Source: a virus
Length of the DNA stretch: 55,955 nucleotides
Virus record (IMG/VR): IMGVR_UViG_3300044904_000040
Coordinates: 1 to 55,955 of that record
Strand: one strand, 5' to 3'
Positions within the stretch are counted from its first letter, which is position 1. The number at the start of each line of letters is the position of its first letter. Below, piece after piece: positions 1-8,526 of the stretch. A model generated the notes under the pieces. That model searched no databases and was not told the origin of the DNA. It was given only the letters and a program-made list of their open reading frames with translations. The translations under genes and the position numbers were made by a program.

Positions 1-161
1 CCCGAACCTAAAGCCCCAAGTGTATTGGAACTATTAAGTATAGTTGAGCCTGCCGGAACTTGAGCGGTAGGAAGTGACCCGTTAGAATTGCAATATGCGG
101 ATATTACAAATTCCGATGAACCGGAAGTATTTATCGTTGTCGAGATGTTGCCACTTGATCC
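1..161. repeat. Terminal direct repeat, left copy (assembly overlap)
   Basis: Bases 1-161 match 55795-55955 except at positions 33 (A versus C) and 35 (T versus C). This is the signature of a circular or circularly permuted genome cut open inside a gene, giving a unique length of about 55,794 bp. It fits headful packaging, as in P22-like phages. The two differences turn one Asn codon into Glu in the tail-fibre gene, so they look like population variants rather than a frame-breaking error. Confidence 0.95.
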
Positions 162-542
162 GTTATTAGCGGTAGGTGCCGGCAATGCCGTTGGGTCAAG
201 GTAAAACGATGTGGCCGAATATGCTGCCCAAGCAATCGCCAAGCCTGGGTCTGTGCCGCCGGTTGAAGTTGCAGTAATAGTTGCCCCGGAAAGTGGCGCA
301 GTCAGGATCGCATAGAAAAGGGCCGTCGTTGCATTGTAGCTAGAGCCGCCTGTTATCTGCGGTCCGATCTGGGACCATGAGACTCCGCCCCCGGATATGC
401 TGAGAGTGCCGGGCGCGCTGAAGAAGTTGGTAAAACCAACTGAGACAAAGACAATATTCCCGGTTCCGGCGGTGATGGTCGCCGTAGCGGTTAAGGCTGC
501 GGCATTTCCCGAACCAGATCCGACAAGGACCGGCGCTGGCAT
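1..542 (-). CDS. Tail fibre / receptor-binding-like protein, N-terminal part (continues at window end)
   Basis: An open frame starts at ATG 542-540, three bases after the stop of the upstream gene, and runs off base 1. Through the 161-base overlap it continues in frame at 55794 and ends at 54684, for about 550 residues. The N-terminal part begins MPAPVLVGSGSGNAAALT and is rich in Gly, Ser, Thr and Asn, typical of beta-structured fibre proteins. No catalytic motif is seen. It lies at the end of the first part of the late operon, after tail accessory genes. The role in host binding is inferred from context and composition. Confidence 0.75.
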   Translation of the reverse strand, partial: MPAPVLVGSGSGNAAALTATATITAGTGNIVFVSVGFTNFFSAPGTLSISGGGVSWSQIGPQITGGSSYNATTALFYAILTAPLSGATITATSTGGTDPGLAIAWAAYSATSFYLDPTALPAPTANNGSSGNISTTINTSGSSEFVISAYCNSNGSLPTAQVPAGSTILNSSNTLGALGS

Positions 543-545
543 GGC

Positions 546-1025
546 TTACGGCAATTCTTCGAGCGTCACGGTGCCGCTGGCAGTGATACCTACTCCTGGT
601 GCGAGATCAAGTGACAGCACCAGTGCGCCAGACAGCGCCGAGACCGGCGGCCGGTTGACGTTCGGGGGCACCCACAGCACGCCGTTGATCAGGTTCCACT
701 GGTCGGACCAGAGATTGATTCCCGTTCCGCTGGTCGTGGCCTGGGTCGTGTCGTTGGTGCGGGCGGTGCAGGTTGCTGCGGCATCCCCTGGGTTGAGCGG
801 CGAGATTACACCCGCAGATCCGCCGCTGCCCGCTGTGACCGTCGGCGGCAGATACCGCAGGCGCCACCGCAGCGAACCGATCGTGGCCTGCGTCACCTGC
901 GACAACTCGATGGATTGGATGGCGACGATCTTGCTCGCGCCTGCGTAGATGGCGATGAGATCCTGCACGGCAGAGATTGAAACCGCGGTGAAGCCCACGC
1001 TGTAAAGCCGGCCCGAAGCAGCCAT
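546..1025 (-). CDS. Virion structural protein, hypothetical
   Basis: 159 residues, starting at an ATG preceded by a strong AGGAGG site. The sequence is a mixture of beta-forming and Gly/Thr-rich stretches (for example LDLAPGVGITASGTVTLEEL at the C terminus), as in small tail or head decoration proteins. It lies between the tail accessory genes and the tail-fibre gene and is transcribed with them. I do not recognise the family; a virion role is inferred from position. Confidence 0.7.
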   Translation of the reverse strand: MAASGRLYSVGFTAVSISAVQDLIAIYAGASKIVAIQSIELSQVTQATIGSLRWRLRYLPPTVTAGSGGSAGVISPLNPGDAAATCTARTNDTTQATTSGTGINLWSDQWNLINGVLWVPPNVNRPPVSALSGALVLSLDLAPGVGITASGTVTLEELP

Positions 1026-1034
1026 TTTAGCCTC

Positions 1035-1688
1035 CTATGCCAAGCGTTGCCCGGCGAATGTCCAGTTCAAACTGGCGAGTGTGGCGTCAGGCGACGCCGG
1101 CGCATCAACTTCGATGATATCACCGATCAGGACGATCACGGCAGCGGTGAATGTGAAGGTGCCGACGATCGCGCTGCCCGCAATATTCAACGTGCCGACG
1201 ATGGTGCCATTGTGCTTCAGGTTCATCGCCACGGGGCCGGTCGGCGCTGCGGCGCACGCCAGCTTTGAACCAGATAGGCCCACCGGCAACACGAACGGAC
1301 GATCGGCGGTGAAGCGCCAGAGCGCATACGTTGGTGCGCCGATCAGGCCGGGAACATAGACCGCCATATCGTAGGATGGGAACAGTGGGGCGGATTTCTG
1401 CATTGCCGCGGCGACTCGCTTTTGCAGGTCGGAAACCTGAAGCTGCAAGGCGACAAGCTGCGGTGATGCTGCGACGGCTGGCGCCGCTATGGCGGCAGCA
1501 ACGGTAGTCTCCAACGCTGCCAGGGCGGCCTGCGTCTCGGTCAGCGTGGCCGTAGCATTGCCGCTGCCGGTCGATACATAGAGGTTGGATAGGAAGCGGA
1601 ACCAGACGGTATCGACCTTGTGCCCCGCTTGCGTGATCTGCTGCGTAGCTGTTGGGATCGAATAGTTCTGCTGGGCGGTCTGGCTCAC
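1035..1688 (-). CDS. Tail-associated structural protein with coiled coil
   Basis: 217 residues from a GTG start whose bases overlap the TGA of the upstream gene (GTGA). The N-terminal half has an Ala-rich helical region with heptad-like Leu spacing (about residues 50-105, TLTETQAALAALETTVAAA). The C-terminal half is beta-rich. This resembles short trimeric tail needles or fibres and follows the gp10-like genes, where P22 has gp26, but I cannot show homology. The longer open frame upstream of the GTG lies inside the preceding gene and was not used. Confidence 0.6.
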   Translation of the reverse strand: MSQTAQQNYSIPTATQQITQAGHKVDTVWFRFLSNLYVSTGSGNATATLTETQAALAALETTVAAAIAAPAVAASPQLVALQLQVSDLQKRVAAAMQKSAPLFPSYDMAVYVPGLIGAPTYALWRFTADRPFVLPVGLSGSKLACAAAPTGPVAMNLKHNGTIVGTLNIAGSAIVGTFTFTAAVIVLIGDIIEVDAPASPDATLASLNWTFAGQRLA

Positions 1689-3265
1689 GGCTCGAACTCG
1701 GCGCGGATGATCGCCACCCTGAACGGATCGGTGCAGGAAAGCTCGAAGATCCGGTCCAGGCCGGTCCCGCGCCGGGTCGATCCGAGGCGCTTGAACATGA
1801 CCCGCTGCGCCGTTGCGCCAACCGGGCCGGCGGCGCGGATCATCGTGTTGGACCATGTATGGCCGCCATCGTCGCTCCACCGAAGCATCAGTTGCGGAGC
1901 AGTGCCGTCGGGCACGCCGATGCCCGTCTCGATATCAATGGTCAGGGTGCTGAACCGCTGCGGAAACACGGTAGCCGTCGGTGTTGCGCGCCATGTGCGA
2001 AGCCACTTCCGTTGTGCTCCGTTATCAAGATTCTGGTCCATGTCGAACGTGTAGATATTCCCGTTTTGGAAATCTCCCACCATGATGTTGCTCGCCGGGG
2101 CTGCGGCCTGGGCGCCGGGTGGATCCGTCGGGCTGAAAGACAAGGGGCCATTCGTTTCAACAAAGGATCCGCCATAACCATTGTTCGCCGCAAACGTGTC
2201 CGCGGTCGATGGCAGGCCGCCGCCGGTGACGGTCAGGAATACCGCCGGCTGCACGCCCAAGGCCGCAGAGCCATCACCACCGAGATACTGAGCCCGGCCG
2301 GTGGGCGTAATGAACAGGTCCAGATTGGCGGCATTGGTGAAGTCGATGAAACTCGCCGTGGCGGTGAAGAACAGATCGGCAATCCCGGCTGAGATCCCTA
2401 CGGGAAGCGGAAGCGTCGTCGCCTGGGTCGTGGCGGTGAACCCGCTGTTGCCGAACGGCCCTAGTGCCTCAACCTGAAAGTCATATTCCGTGTCCGCCAG
2501 CAGGCCGCCGACAGTGTAGGTCATGCCGGGCAGGCCGGTAATCTGCGTCCATGACGTTGTGCCGGTCTGGCGGAACTGCAGCGTGTAGCTGGTAACGGTT
2601 CCGCCGCCTGATGTCCATTGGACCTCGATCGTGCTGACGGTTTCAGCAATGGCGGTCAGGACTGGCAATCCCGCAGCAGCCGGCGTGCCGATGATCGCGG
2701 CAATGCAGATTACCGTTCCAACGCCGGTTGAATTACCGAAGTTAATATTTGCTCCGCCATTAATGGACCAATAGCATGGGTTCGGGTTTACATTAAATAA
2801 TGCTTCAGCATTACATTGAGGCCCAGACAATGTTTGAAGGCCGACATTTGAATCGGTATTTATGGTCTCCAATAAATGATTAAGAGTGCATTCAAAATAT
2901 ACCGGGGCATTTAAATTTGATCCAATTGAATTTGCAAAAGATGTAAAAGACGAATTATTCGAAATTGACAGATTGCCATTCGTCAATTGCGTTCCAGGCG
3001 CGATAGATGCGGGATTCCAAGTGTCTCCTGCTCCCCAAGGGGCAAATCCAGTCGGCACAACCCCGACAAATAGCGTTCCACCGAAATTTGCGGTGATCTT
3101 GTCGCTATCGCCAAATTCGTAGATCATTCCTCCGCCAAAGGCATAGACTGGCAAGCCCGTATAGGGAACGCTGATGCCACCAACCTGCGTCGTGGGGTCC
3201 GCTGTGGGGCTACCGTTCCATTCTCCGGCAGCGCCGACGCGCGCCCAGACCTGCATCGTTGTCAT
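1685..3265 (-). CDS. gp10-like tail accessory protein, C-terminal half, with FN3 domain
   Basis: 526 residues. About residues 200-285 form a fibronectin type III-like domain (VSTIEVQW, SYTLQFRQTG, TEYDFQVEALGPFG). The C-terminal ~150 residues have the signature expected at the end of P22 gp10-type DNA-stabilisation proteins: VGDFQNGNIYTFDMDQ, DNGAQRKWLRTWRA, MLRWSDDGGHTWSN, RLGSTRRG. The matching N-terminal gp10 part is encoded just upstream (3262-5133), and the two genes overlap by ATGA. Bases about 2700-3060 are clearly more AT-rich than their surroundings, which suggests acquired DNA. The split may be compensated by assembly of both chains at the tail; that is inference. Confidence 0.75.
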   Translation of the reverse strand: MTTMQVWARVGAAGEWNGSPTADPTTQVGGISVPYTGLPVYAFGGGMIYEFGDSDKITANFGGTLFVGVVPTGFAPWGAGDTWNPASIAPGTQLTNGNLSISNNSSFTSFANSIGSNLNAPVYFECTLNHLLETINTDSNVGLQTLSGPQCNAEALFNVNPNPCYWSINGGANINFGNSTGVGTVICIAAIIGTPAAAGLPVLTAIAETVSTIEVQWTSGGGTVTSYTLQFRQTGTTSWTQITGLPGMTYTVGGLLADTEYDFQVEALGPFGNSGFTATTQATTLPLPVGISAGIADLFFTATASFIDFTNAANLDLFITPTGRAQYLGGDGSAALGVQPAVFLTVTGGGLPSTADTFAANNGYGGSFVETNGPLSFSPTDPPGAQAAAPASNIMVGDFQNGNIYTFDMDQNLDNGAQRKWLRTWRATPTATVFPQRFSTLTIDIETGIGVPDGTAPQLMLRWSDDGGHTWSNTMIRAAGPVGATAQRVMFKRLGSTRRGTGLDRIFELSCTDPFRVAIIRAEFEP

Positions 3266-5133
3266 GGTGCGCTCGCTGGGATCAGATGCCAGGGCTGAGT
3301 GGCTACCGCGGCGATCGGGTTGGTGGAGGACCAGACTTCAGTGGTGGCCGGCACCGGCGCCTGGGTGCCGCCCTGGCCCGCATAGACCTGCAGGATTTGA
3401 GTCTGCGTGTCGATCGAGATGCCAAGCCACACCCAATCCGACCAACCGGAGAAATTGAAGGTGGCTTGGACGATCGCGGTGGCGCTGGCGTCGTAGGCGT
3501 TGACGATGATCTGCGGCGTGTGGGTCAGGTCGTTGAACATTTCGATCTGCAGGCCGCCGTTGGGTGGACCCGCATCGTTCGCCTGATTCGAGAAGATCAG
3601 GCCTGCCTTGCCGGCGACATCTGGCATGTAGAGCCATGTGGTGAACACTGCCGTCGTGAACGTCGCCGGCAGGCCGGTCAAACCCGCCGGGGTGGCCAAT
3701 TCCTGCGCGGGATAGGTCGATAGTTCGACGCCCTTCGGGAAATACGTCGATCCCGACACAAGGAAGCGCGCAAAGCAATTCGAGATATGCCGGCTATATT
3801 CCCCATTCGAGTATGACGCACGTTGATGCCAGCATGGATAGCCCATTTTGGCAGATGTGGTGAGGTCAAGAACCCAAGTTGTATCCGCAGTTGGGAAAGT
3901 AAGAACATAAAAGACGTGTCCTTCTTGCTGATATGCATACGCGATAGCATCGTTCACGACTGTATACTTAGCAAGTTCCTGTTCAATCTCGTGAGTGGAC
4001 TTCCTTACGGGGGAATATCCCTCCGACATGGCGACGAACCGATCGCCGGATGAATTTTGTCCAAGCCACAACAGCACTTGCCCGGTCTTCACCAGGGAGG
4101 CGGGCGCCGCGAGCCCGGACTCGATGAACACGCCCGTCGCACGCTGGAAAGTGAATCCCGCAACGCCGGCGTTCACCCATATCTCGATGTGCGTTTCCTT
4201 CATCAGCCAGAACTCGCGGGCGAGGTCGATGATCCCCACCAGGGCGTCCGGGGTGGCATCGGCTTTCGAGAAGTTCAGGGCTTGCCAGTTGGACAGATCA
4301 TCGAGATCCGACTGATACCACGATGTTGTGTCCGCCACGCCGACAACGCCGAAGCCATCCTGATATGAGGCCATCGACGGGAACCCGGTGAATGGCAACA
4401 GGATCGGGCCAACCTTCGTGCTGGCGCCGAATGTCGGGGTGGTGATGGTGATGCCGGCGCCGCTGCCCGATGTGGTGTTCTGCGTGAACGTCGTAGGCGT
4501 GCCGCTGAACAGGCCCGGTTGCGTGACGCTGAAAGCGGTGGCCACGCCCTCATAGGTGGCAGTGGTGGTGATCCCATTGACCGTGACGGAATAGGTGATG
4601 GTCTGGACAGCGGTGATCGTGATGATCGCCGTCATCGACTGGACGCCGCCCTGCTGTTGGAGGGTTACGGTGTCGCCAACCGCGTAGAGGGTGCCGCCAG
4701 GGTAGGGTGGGGCCGCCGCAGTGGCGATCACGCCGCCGGTGAGGGGCTTGCCGCCGGCGGCCACTAGTTCGGCTGTGGTGAGGTAGCCGGCATATCCATC
4801 GAACACCGCAAGCTGCGTGCCGTTGTCGATCATGGAGACAGGGCCGGTGGACGTGCTGAGATAGCCGAGGAACGTCGCCACCAGGGCCGGGGTGATGGCC
4901 CAAAGCTGCGGGCCTGACACGGCATACATCAACTCGCCCATGACATGCAGGCCGCGCTGTGGCCCTGGGCCGCAAGTCAGAAGGCGATCGAGCCCGGGCG
5001 TCATCAGCAAGTAGCCTGGGGATTTGCCGTCCTTCGACTCGATCACTTCGAGAAAAAGGTTGATCTCCTGCGCATCGGCCGCGTTGGTCGAGCGAGATAC
5101 GCCGAACGCGCCGAGGATGGGGGATTCTGCCAT
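3262..5133 (-). CDS. P22 gp10-like packaged-DNA stabilisation protein, N-terminal part, with inserted domains
   Basis: 623 residues. The start (MAESPILGAFGVSRSTNAAD, EINLFLEV, SPGYLLMTPGL) and the region near WYQSDLDDLSNWQALNF and LVGIIDLAREFWLMKETHIE are typical of gp10-type tail accessory proteins, which plug the portal after packaging. A beta domain with TLYAVGDTVTL sits at roughly residues 130-240. From about residue 495 the protein becomes a LamG/concanavalin-like domain (VFTTWLYMPDVAGKAGLIF, WVWLGISIDTQTQILQVY) instead of the usual gp10 C terminus, which is encoded by the next gene. The ATG overlaps the upstream TAA (TAATG). Confidence 0.8.
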   Translation of the reverse strand: MAESPILGAFGVSRSTNAADAQEINLFLEVIESKDGKSPGYLLMTPGLDRLLTCGPGPQRGLHVMGELMYAVSGPQLWAITPALVATFLGYLSTSTGPVSMIDNGTQLAVFDGYAGYLTTAELVAAGGKPLTGGVIATAAAPPYPGGTLYAVGDTVTLQQQGGVQSMTAIITITAVQTITYSVTVNGITTTATYEGVATAFSVTQPGLFSGTPTTFTQNTTSGSGAGITITTPTFGASTKVGPILLPFTGFPSMASYQDGFGVVGVADTTSWYQSDLDDLSNWQALNFSKADATPDALVGIIDLAREFWLMKETHIEIWVNAGVAGFTFQRATGVFIESGLAAPASLVKTGQVLLWLGQNSSGDRFVAMSEGYSPVRKSTHEIEQELAKYTVVNDAIAYAYQQEGHVFYVLTFPTADTTWVLDLTTSAKMGYPCWHQRASYSNGEYSRHISNCFARFLVSGSTYFPKGVELSTYPAQELATPAGLTGLPATFTTAVFTTWLYMPDVAGKAGLIFSNQANDAGPPNGGLQIEMFNDLTHTPQIIVNAYDASATAIVQATFNFSGWSDWVWLGISIDTQTQILQVYAGQGGTQAPVPATTEVWSSTNPIAAVATQPWHLIPASAP

Positions 5134-5861
5134 TACCGGCGATAGCTGTCCGTGTAGATGTTATAGGTGCCGGGCGCCCTCGCCATAATCTCGGGATCGT
5201 AGCGGACGATGTTCTGGCGGATGTTGGCGCGCTTGATCGCCGCCTTGCTGTCCATGGCTTCCTTCATGATCAGCGGGTCGATTTGCGCGGACTTGAAGTA
5301 AGGCTTCAGCGACACCGCGAGGTTGCTGGTCACAGCCAACTTGTAGCCGGGCGGCAGGCTCAACGGGGTGGTGAGCGATGCGAAGTCGGAGATTTGGAGA
5401 TAGGAATCGAAATACGCGGTGTATCCGATGTTGGGGATCGGATCGAAGTTGAGGATGCCGAGAGGGAACTGCGGATCGTAGAACACCACGTCGGGGAAAT
5501 TGCTGTTGGTGTTGCGGGATCCGCGGCTGTTCCACATCGACTGCGTGATGACGTCCACGCCATATTGGTTGCCGTTCTCATCAAGGATGTAGCAGGAACC
5601 GGGGCTAGATATGAGAGAGATAGGTCGGGTGCTGTTCACCATTCCACCGGGGCCGATCGTATATTGGAACACCCCGGGCGTGAACACCACGGACTGTTCC
5701 AATATCGCGAAGCACGTCAGCGACTCGTTCGACCAAGAATCCAGCATGTCGTTCATGACCGTCAATCCGCGCGCTGCATCTGCGGCGGTGATCGGCTCGC
5801 CAGGGGCATATTCACCCAGCTTTTCGAGCGCATCTTGGATCAGGTCGAGCGCGGTCGCCAT
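5133..5861 (-). CDS. P22 gp4-like head-tail adaptor
   Basis: 242 residues. The opening MATALDLIQDALEKLGEYAPG followed by MNDMLDSWSNESLT is the usual start of gp4-type head completion proteins, and the length fits. The C terminus (LAVSLKPYFKSA, AKAAIKRANIRQ-like segment) also fits. gp4-like proteins bind the portal ring after packaging and form the platform for gp10 and the tail needle. It sits directly upstream of the gp10-like gene, as in P22-type phages. Confidence 0.85.
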   Translation of the reverse strand: MATALDLIQDALEKLGEYAPGEPITAADAARGLTVMNDMLDSWSNESLTCFAILEQSVVFTPGVFQYTIGPGGMVNSTRPISLISSPGSCYILDENGNQYGVDVITQSMWNSRGSRNTNSNFPDVVFYDPQFPLGILNFDPIPNIGYTAYFDSYLQISDFASLTTPLSLPPGYKLAVTSNLAVSLKPYFKSAQIDPLIMKEAMDSKAAIKRANIRQNIVRYDPEIMARAPGTYNIYTDSYRR

Positions 5862-5865
5862 GGTG

Positions 5866-6585
5866 TCAGAACTCCAAGTTCAGAGGATCGACCGCGGCTG
5901 CAGACTTCCGCTCGGCGGCTTCAGCTTCAGCCGTTGCCGAGATCAGCTTTTCCAAGCTCCACCGGCGATCGACCTTCACGCCCGCCGCCAGGGCGCGTTC
6001 CTCGTAGGACTGGAATAGGGCGTCAACGGAGGTCGGCAACTTCTCGGGCGCAATCATGGGAGGGGGCGCCGATGCCATGGCGAAGGCGAGGTCGCCAACG
6101 GACTTGGTGAGGCCTGCAACCACGGCCTGCATCGCCGCCATGTTCTTGGCCATCGCCTCCATCTGGACGTTGGTGTCGGCCGGCTTGTTGGCATCTATCT
6201 CGGCCAACCGGCGGGCTTCGGCGCGAGCGCGGGACAGTTCCTTGGCGTTCTTCTCGATCGCCGCCCGTTCCTCGTCCTCGTTTTTCACAAGGATTTCGCC
6301 AACGAATTTGGGGAACTCTTGATGGCCGTGGTGGCGCATCGGGTCAGGTGCAGCGTGCGCCTGCACGAAGGCGGCGGGGTTGCTCTTGCCGCCGGGCACG
6401 TAGCCCTGTGCCTCATGGTATTCGCGCTGCTGCTCATTCTGGACCGTCACCGGCGGGAACTTCATCGCAGTGCCGAACGTCGCCGGCGTGCCCTTGCGCG
6501 CATCTTCAGACGTGCCGAGGGTCGCGGGCTGGAAGTTGGGATGCACCATCATCATGGGAAAGTGCTGGAATTGCTGTTCGGTCAT
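5866..6585 (-). CDS. Hypothetical virion-module protein with helical core
   Basis: 239 residues from ATG 6585, behind GGGAGCCG. This ATG overlaps the stop of the upstream small gene (ATGA), which supports it over the longer frame. The middle (about 120-165) is highly charged and helical (NEDEERAAIEKNAKELSRARAEAR), followed by a Met/Ala-rich helix. No known domain is recognised. It lies between capsid-proximal genes and gp4. Confidence 0.7.
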   Translation of the reverse strand: MTEQQFQHFPMMMVHPNFQPATLGTSEDARKGTPATFGTAMKFPPVTVQNEQQREYHEAQGYVPGGKSNPAAFVQAHAAPDPMRHHGHQEFPKFVGEILVKNEDEERAAIEKNAKELSRARAEARRLAEIDANKPADTNVQMEAMAKNMAAMQAVVAGLTKSVGDLAFAMASAPPPMIAPEKLPTSVDALFQSYEERALAAGVKVDRRWSLEKLISATAEAEAAERKSAAAVDPLNLEF

Positions 6586-6731
6586 GCCACGGCTCCCGGC
6601 ATCGGGCGGCTGAGATATCGGTTCAGCGCGCCGCGGAAGATGCTGATTCCTGGCGTCCAAGCGGCGATCGGCATGTTGCGCGAGGTCAGCGAAGTGCTGC
6701 AAAGCAAGGCGTTGCGATAAGTCGGTTTCAT
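6582..6731 (-). CDS. Small virion-module protein
   Basis: 49 residues (MKPTYRNALLCSTSL...) with an excellent AAGGAG site eight bases before the ATG. Its stop overlaps the start of the next gene. The end of the protein (ISIFRGALNRYLSRP) is basic and helical. Function is unknown; a minor structural or assembly peptide is possible. Confidence 0.65.
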   Translation of the reverse strand: MKPTYRNALLCSTSLTSRNMPIAAWTPGISIFRGALNRYLSRPMPGAVA

Positions 6732-6834
6732 GGGAATCTCCTTTGTTTGAGAAAGGTTCCCCCCGATCCGGTTGCGGGATCGCTCGGGGGGCACACGATC
6801 AAACGCGGGGAGTGACCGCCCCGCACCGGATAGG

Positions 6835-8196
6835 TTAGCTGACCAAGCCGAGCGAGATCAACGCTGCCAGCAAAGCGTTCGATACGCTGGATTTGTTGCT
6901 GACAGCAACGCTCAACTCGGCGCCGCCGCCGGCTTCAAAGTTCACGACACCATACGTCTCCGCCGACGGCACGATCGCCGCAGCGGTGTTGTTCTGATAG
7001 GTGATCGCCAGGGTGTTCGTCGCAGACACGCGAACACCAACGATTGCCAGACCGGCTTGCAGCGAGGGTTTGGACACCAGAACGGGGGTTGCCGACACGA
7101 GCCCGGTGACAGTGAACGTCTGCTCGGCCGTGGTATTCGCTGCCACCGATGCGGGCGTCAGGGCAGGAGCGTAGGCCGTGCTCGGGACCGGCGGGGTGGT
7201 GCGGTTGATCGTCACCAAGTAGATTTCGCTTCCCGTCGGCGTTACAGGAGAGGCGGTCGCGTTGACGAAGCTGATGGCCACATGGCCGGCGCTGGAAACT
7301 CGGTAGCCAACGATTCCGATGCCGGCCTGCTCGGTCGGTTTCGAGACGCCCGCAACCACGTCGCTGGCGAGGATGCCCGTCACAGCAACGATCTGTTCTG
7401 CTGTGGTATTGGCCGCAACCGCCGCCAGCGTGCCGACGTTGATGCTGAAGATCATGGTTCCGTTGGCTGCGCCAAGCCCAACCATGTTCGCAAACAGGTA
7501 GGATTCGGCCGCCGTTGGGGTGATCGGGGAAGCGGTGTTGTTGAAGAACGTCACCGCAATGAGGTTCGGCAGGATCACGCGAACGGTCGATACGCCGAGC
7601 CCGGCCTGGGCGGTCGGCTTGTTGATGGCCAACACCGATCCGACCTGCACGTCGCCAAGGGGAACAGTGAACTGCTGTTCCACCGACGTATTCGCGGGGA
7701 CGGCGGCCGGGGTCAATGGGACGCTGAACACCAGGGAATTGCCGGAAGCAAGTTCGGTGACTTCATAGACTTCCGAGGCGGTCGGCGTGATCGAGCCGCT
7801 GGTATCGTTGCTGAACGTGATCGCCAGGGTATTGGCGGCGGAAACGCGCGCACCGGCAATTCCGAGCCCTGCCTGTGCCGTTGGTTTGTTCACAATCACC
7901 AGCGATGTCGTGCCGACGAGGCCGTTCACGGTGAACGTCTGCTCGGCCGTGGTATTCGCCGCTACAGCGGAAGGCGACAAGGTAGGCGTGTAGGTATTCA
8001 GCGTGCCAATGCCGCCCGTCGATGAAAGGCCGGCGGGCTGGGCAACAGGGGCGGCGCCAAAGAACGCCAGCAAAGCGGGGTTGCCGGCCGCGTCGGTGGC
8101 GGGGTTCACCACAACGCCGGTGGTGCTGCCATTTGCAAGCTGCTGCACCTGATTGGAAATTGAAGCCGGAAGGGTAGACGGGAAAGCGCGGGGCAT
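6835..8196 (-). CDS. Repeat-rich surface/decoration protein (four Ig-like repeats)
   Basis: 453 residues. After a unique N-terminal ~70 residues there are four repeats of about 90 residues, beginning near positions 73, 160, 256 and 347. Each follows the pattern VAANTTAEQTFTV...KPTxQAGLGI..RVSA..LAITFxNxTxxxITPT..E.Y.V. The repeats read as all-beta, Ig- or BACON-like modules. A short Ala/Leu-rich C-terminal tail ends the protein. The gene lies just after the coat gene, where head decoration or head-fibre proteins are common. DNA-level repeats are visible: 28 bases near 7107 recur near 7930. Confidence 0.7.
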   Translation of the reverse strand: MPRAFPSTLPASISNQVQQLANGSTTGVVVNPATDAAGNPALLAFFGAAPVAQPAGLSSTGGIGTLNTYTPTLSPSAVAANTTAEQTFTVNGLVGTTSLVIVNKPTAQAGLGIAGARVSAANTLAITFSNDTSGSITPTASEVYEVTELASGNSLVFSVPLTPAAVPANTSVEQQFTVPLGDVQVGSVLAINKPTAQAGLGVSTVRVILPNLIAVTFFNNTASPITPTAAESYLFANMVGLGAANGTMIFSINVGTLAAVAANTTAEQIVAVTGILASDVVAGVSKPTEQAGIGIVGYRVSSAGHVAISFVNATASPVTPTGSEIYLVTINRTTPPVPSTAYAPALTPASVAANTTAEQTFTVTGLVSATPVLVSKPSLQAGLAIVGVRVSATNTLAITYQNNTAAAIVPSAETYGVVNFEAGGGAELSVAVSNKSSVSNALLAALISLGLVS

Positions 8197-8212
8197 GGGG
8201 ATGTTCCTCAGT

Positions 8213-8515
8213 TCACAGGGAGATCAGGGATTCCGAAATCGTTTCCTCGCGGTGCGCGCCGACGCGATCGTTGGCTCGGTCTTCCCTGGTGAACGGCGAA
8301 CCGTGCGACAGCTTGAAAACCTTGACCAACCGCGGATTGCGCCACTGCTTTTCCTTTCCGTCGATGATGAAGCGGTTGATCTGCTCCATCAGTGGCTCAA
8401 GGAACTTCTTCAACATGCGCGGCCCGATCGGGATCTCTCGCTTTCCCAGCTTGGGATGATTGTCATCCACCCAAATCTGGTAGAGTTGCTGGTCCTGGGG
8501 ATCGGGCTGCGACAT
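8213..8515 (-). CDS. Hypothetical protein between coat and decoration genes
   Basis: 100 residues from MSQPDPQDQQLYQIWVDD. ATG 8515 has a GGAGAG site at the right distance. An in-frame ATG at 8527, overlapping the coat stop, would add four residues. The product is hydrophilic, with basic helical parts (RMLKKFLEPLMEQINRFIID, NPRLVKVFKLSHG). No family recognised; probably a minor capsid or assembly factor from its position. Confidence 0.7.
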   Translation of the reverse strand: MSQPDPQDQQLYQIWVDDNHPKLGKREIPIGPRMLKKFLEPLMEQINRFIIDGKEKQWRNPRLVKVFKLSHGSPFTREDRANDRVGAHREETISESLISL

Positions 8516-8526
8516 GTTGCTCTCCA

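Noticed and set aside
33-35. Adenine-site variation as evidence of a diversity-generating retroelement
   Set aside because: Only one codon differs, one of the two changes is not at an adenine in the coding strand, and no reverse transcriptase or template repeat is present.
6772-8025. 417-residue plus-strand open frame
   Set aside because: Antisense shadow of the four-repeat surface protein, with Arg/Gly/Asp-rich composition from GC-rich third positions.
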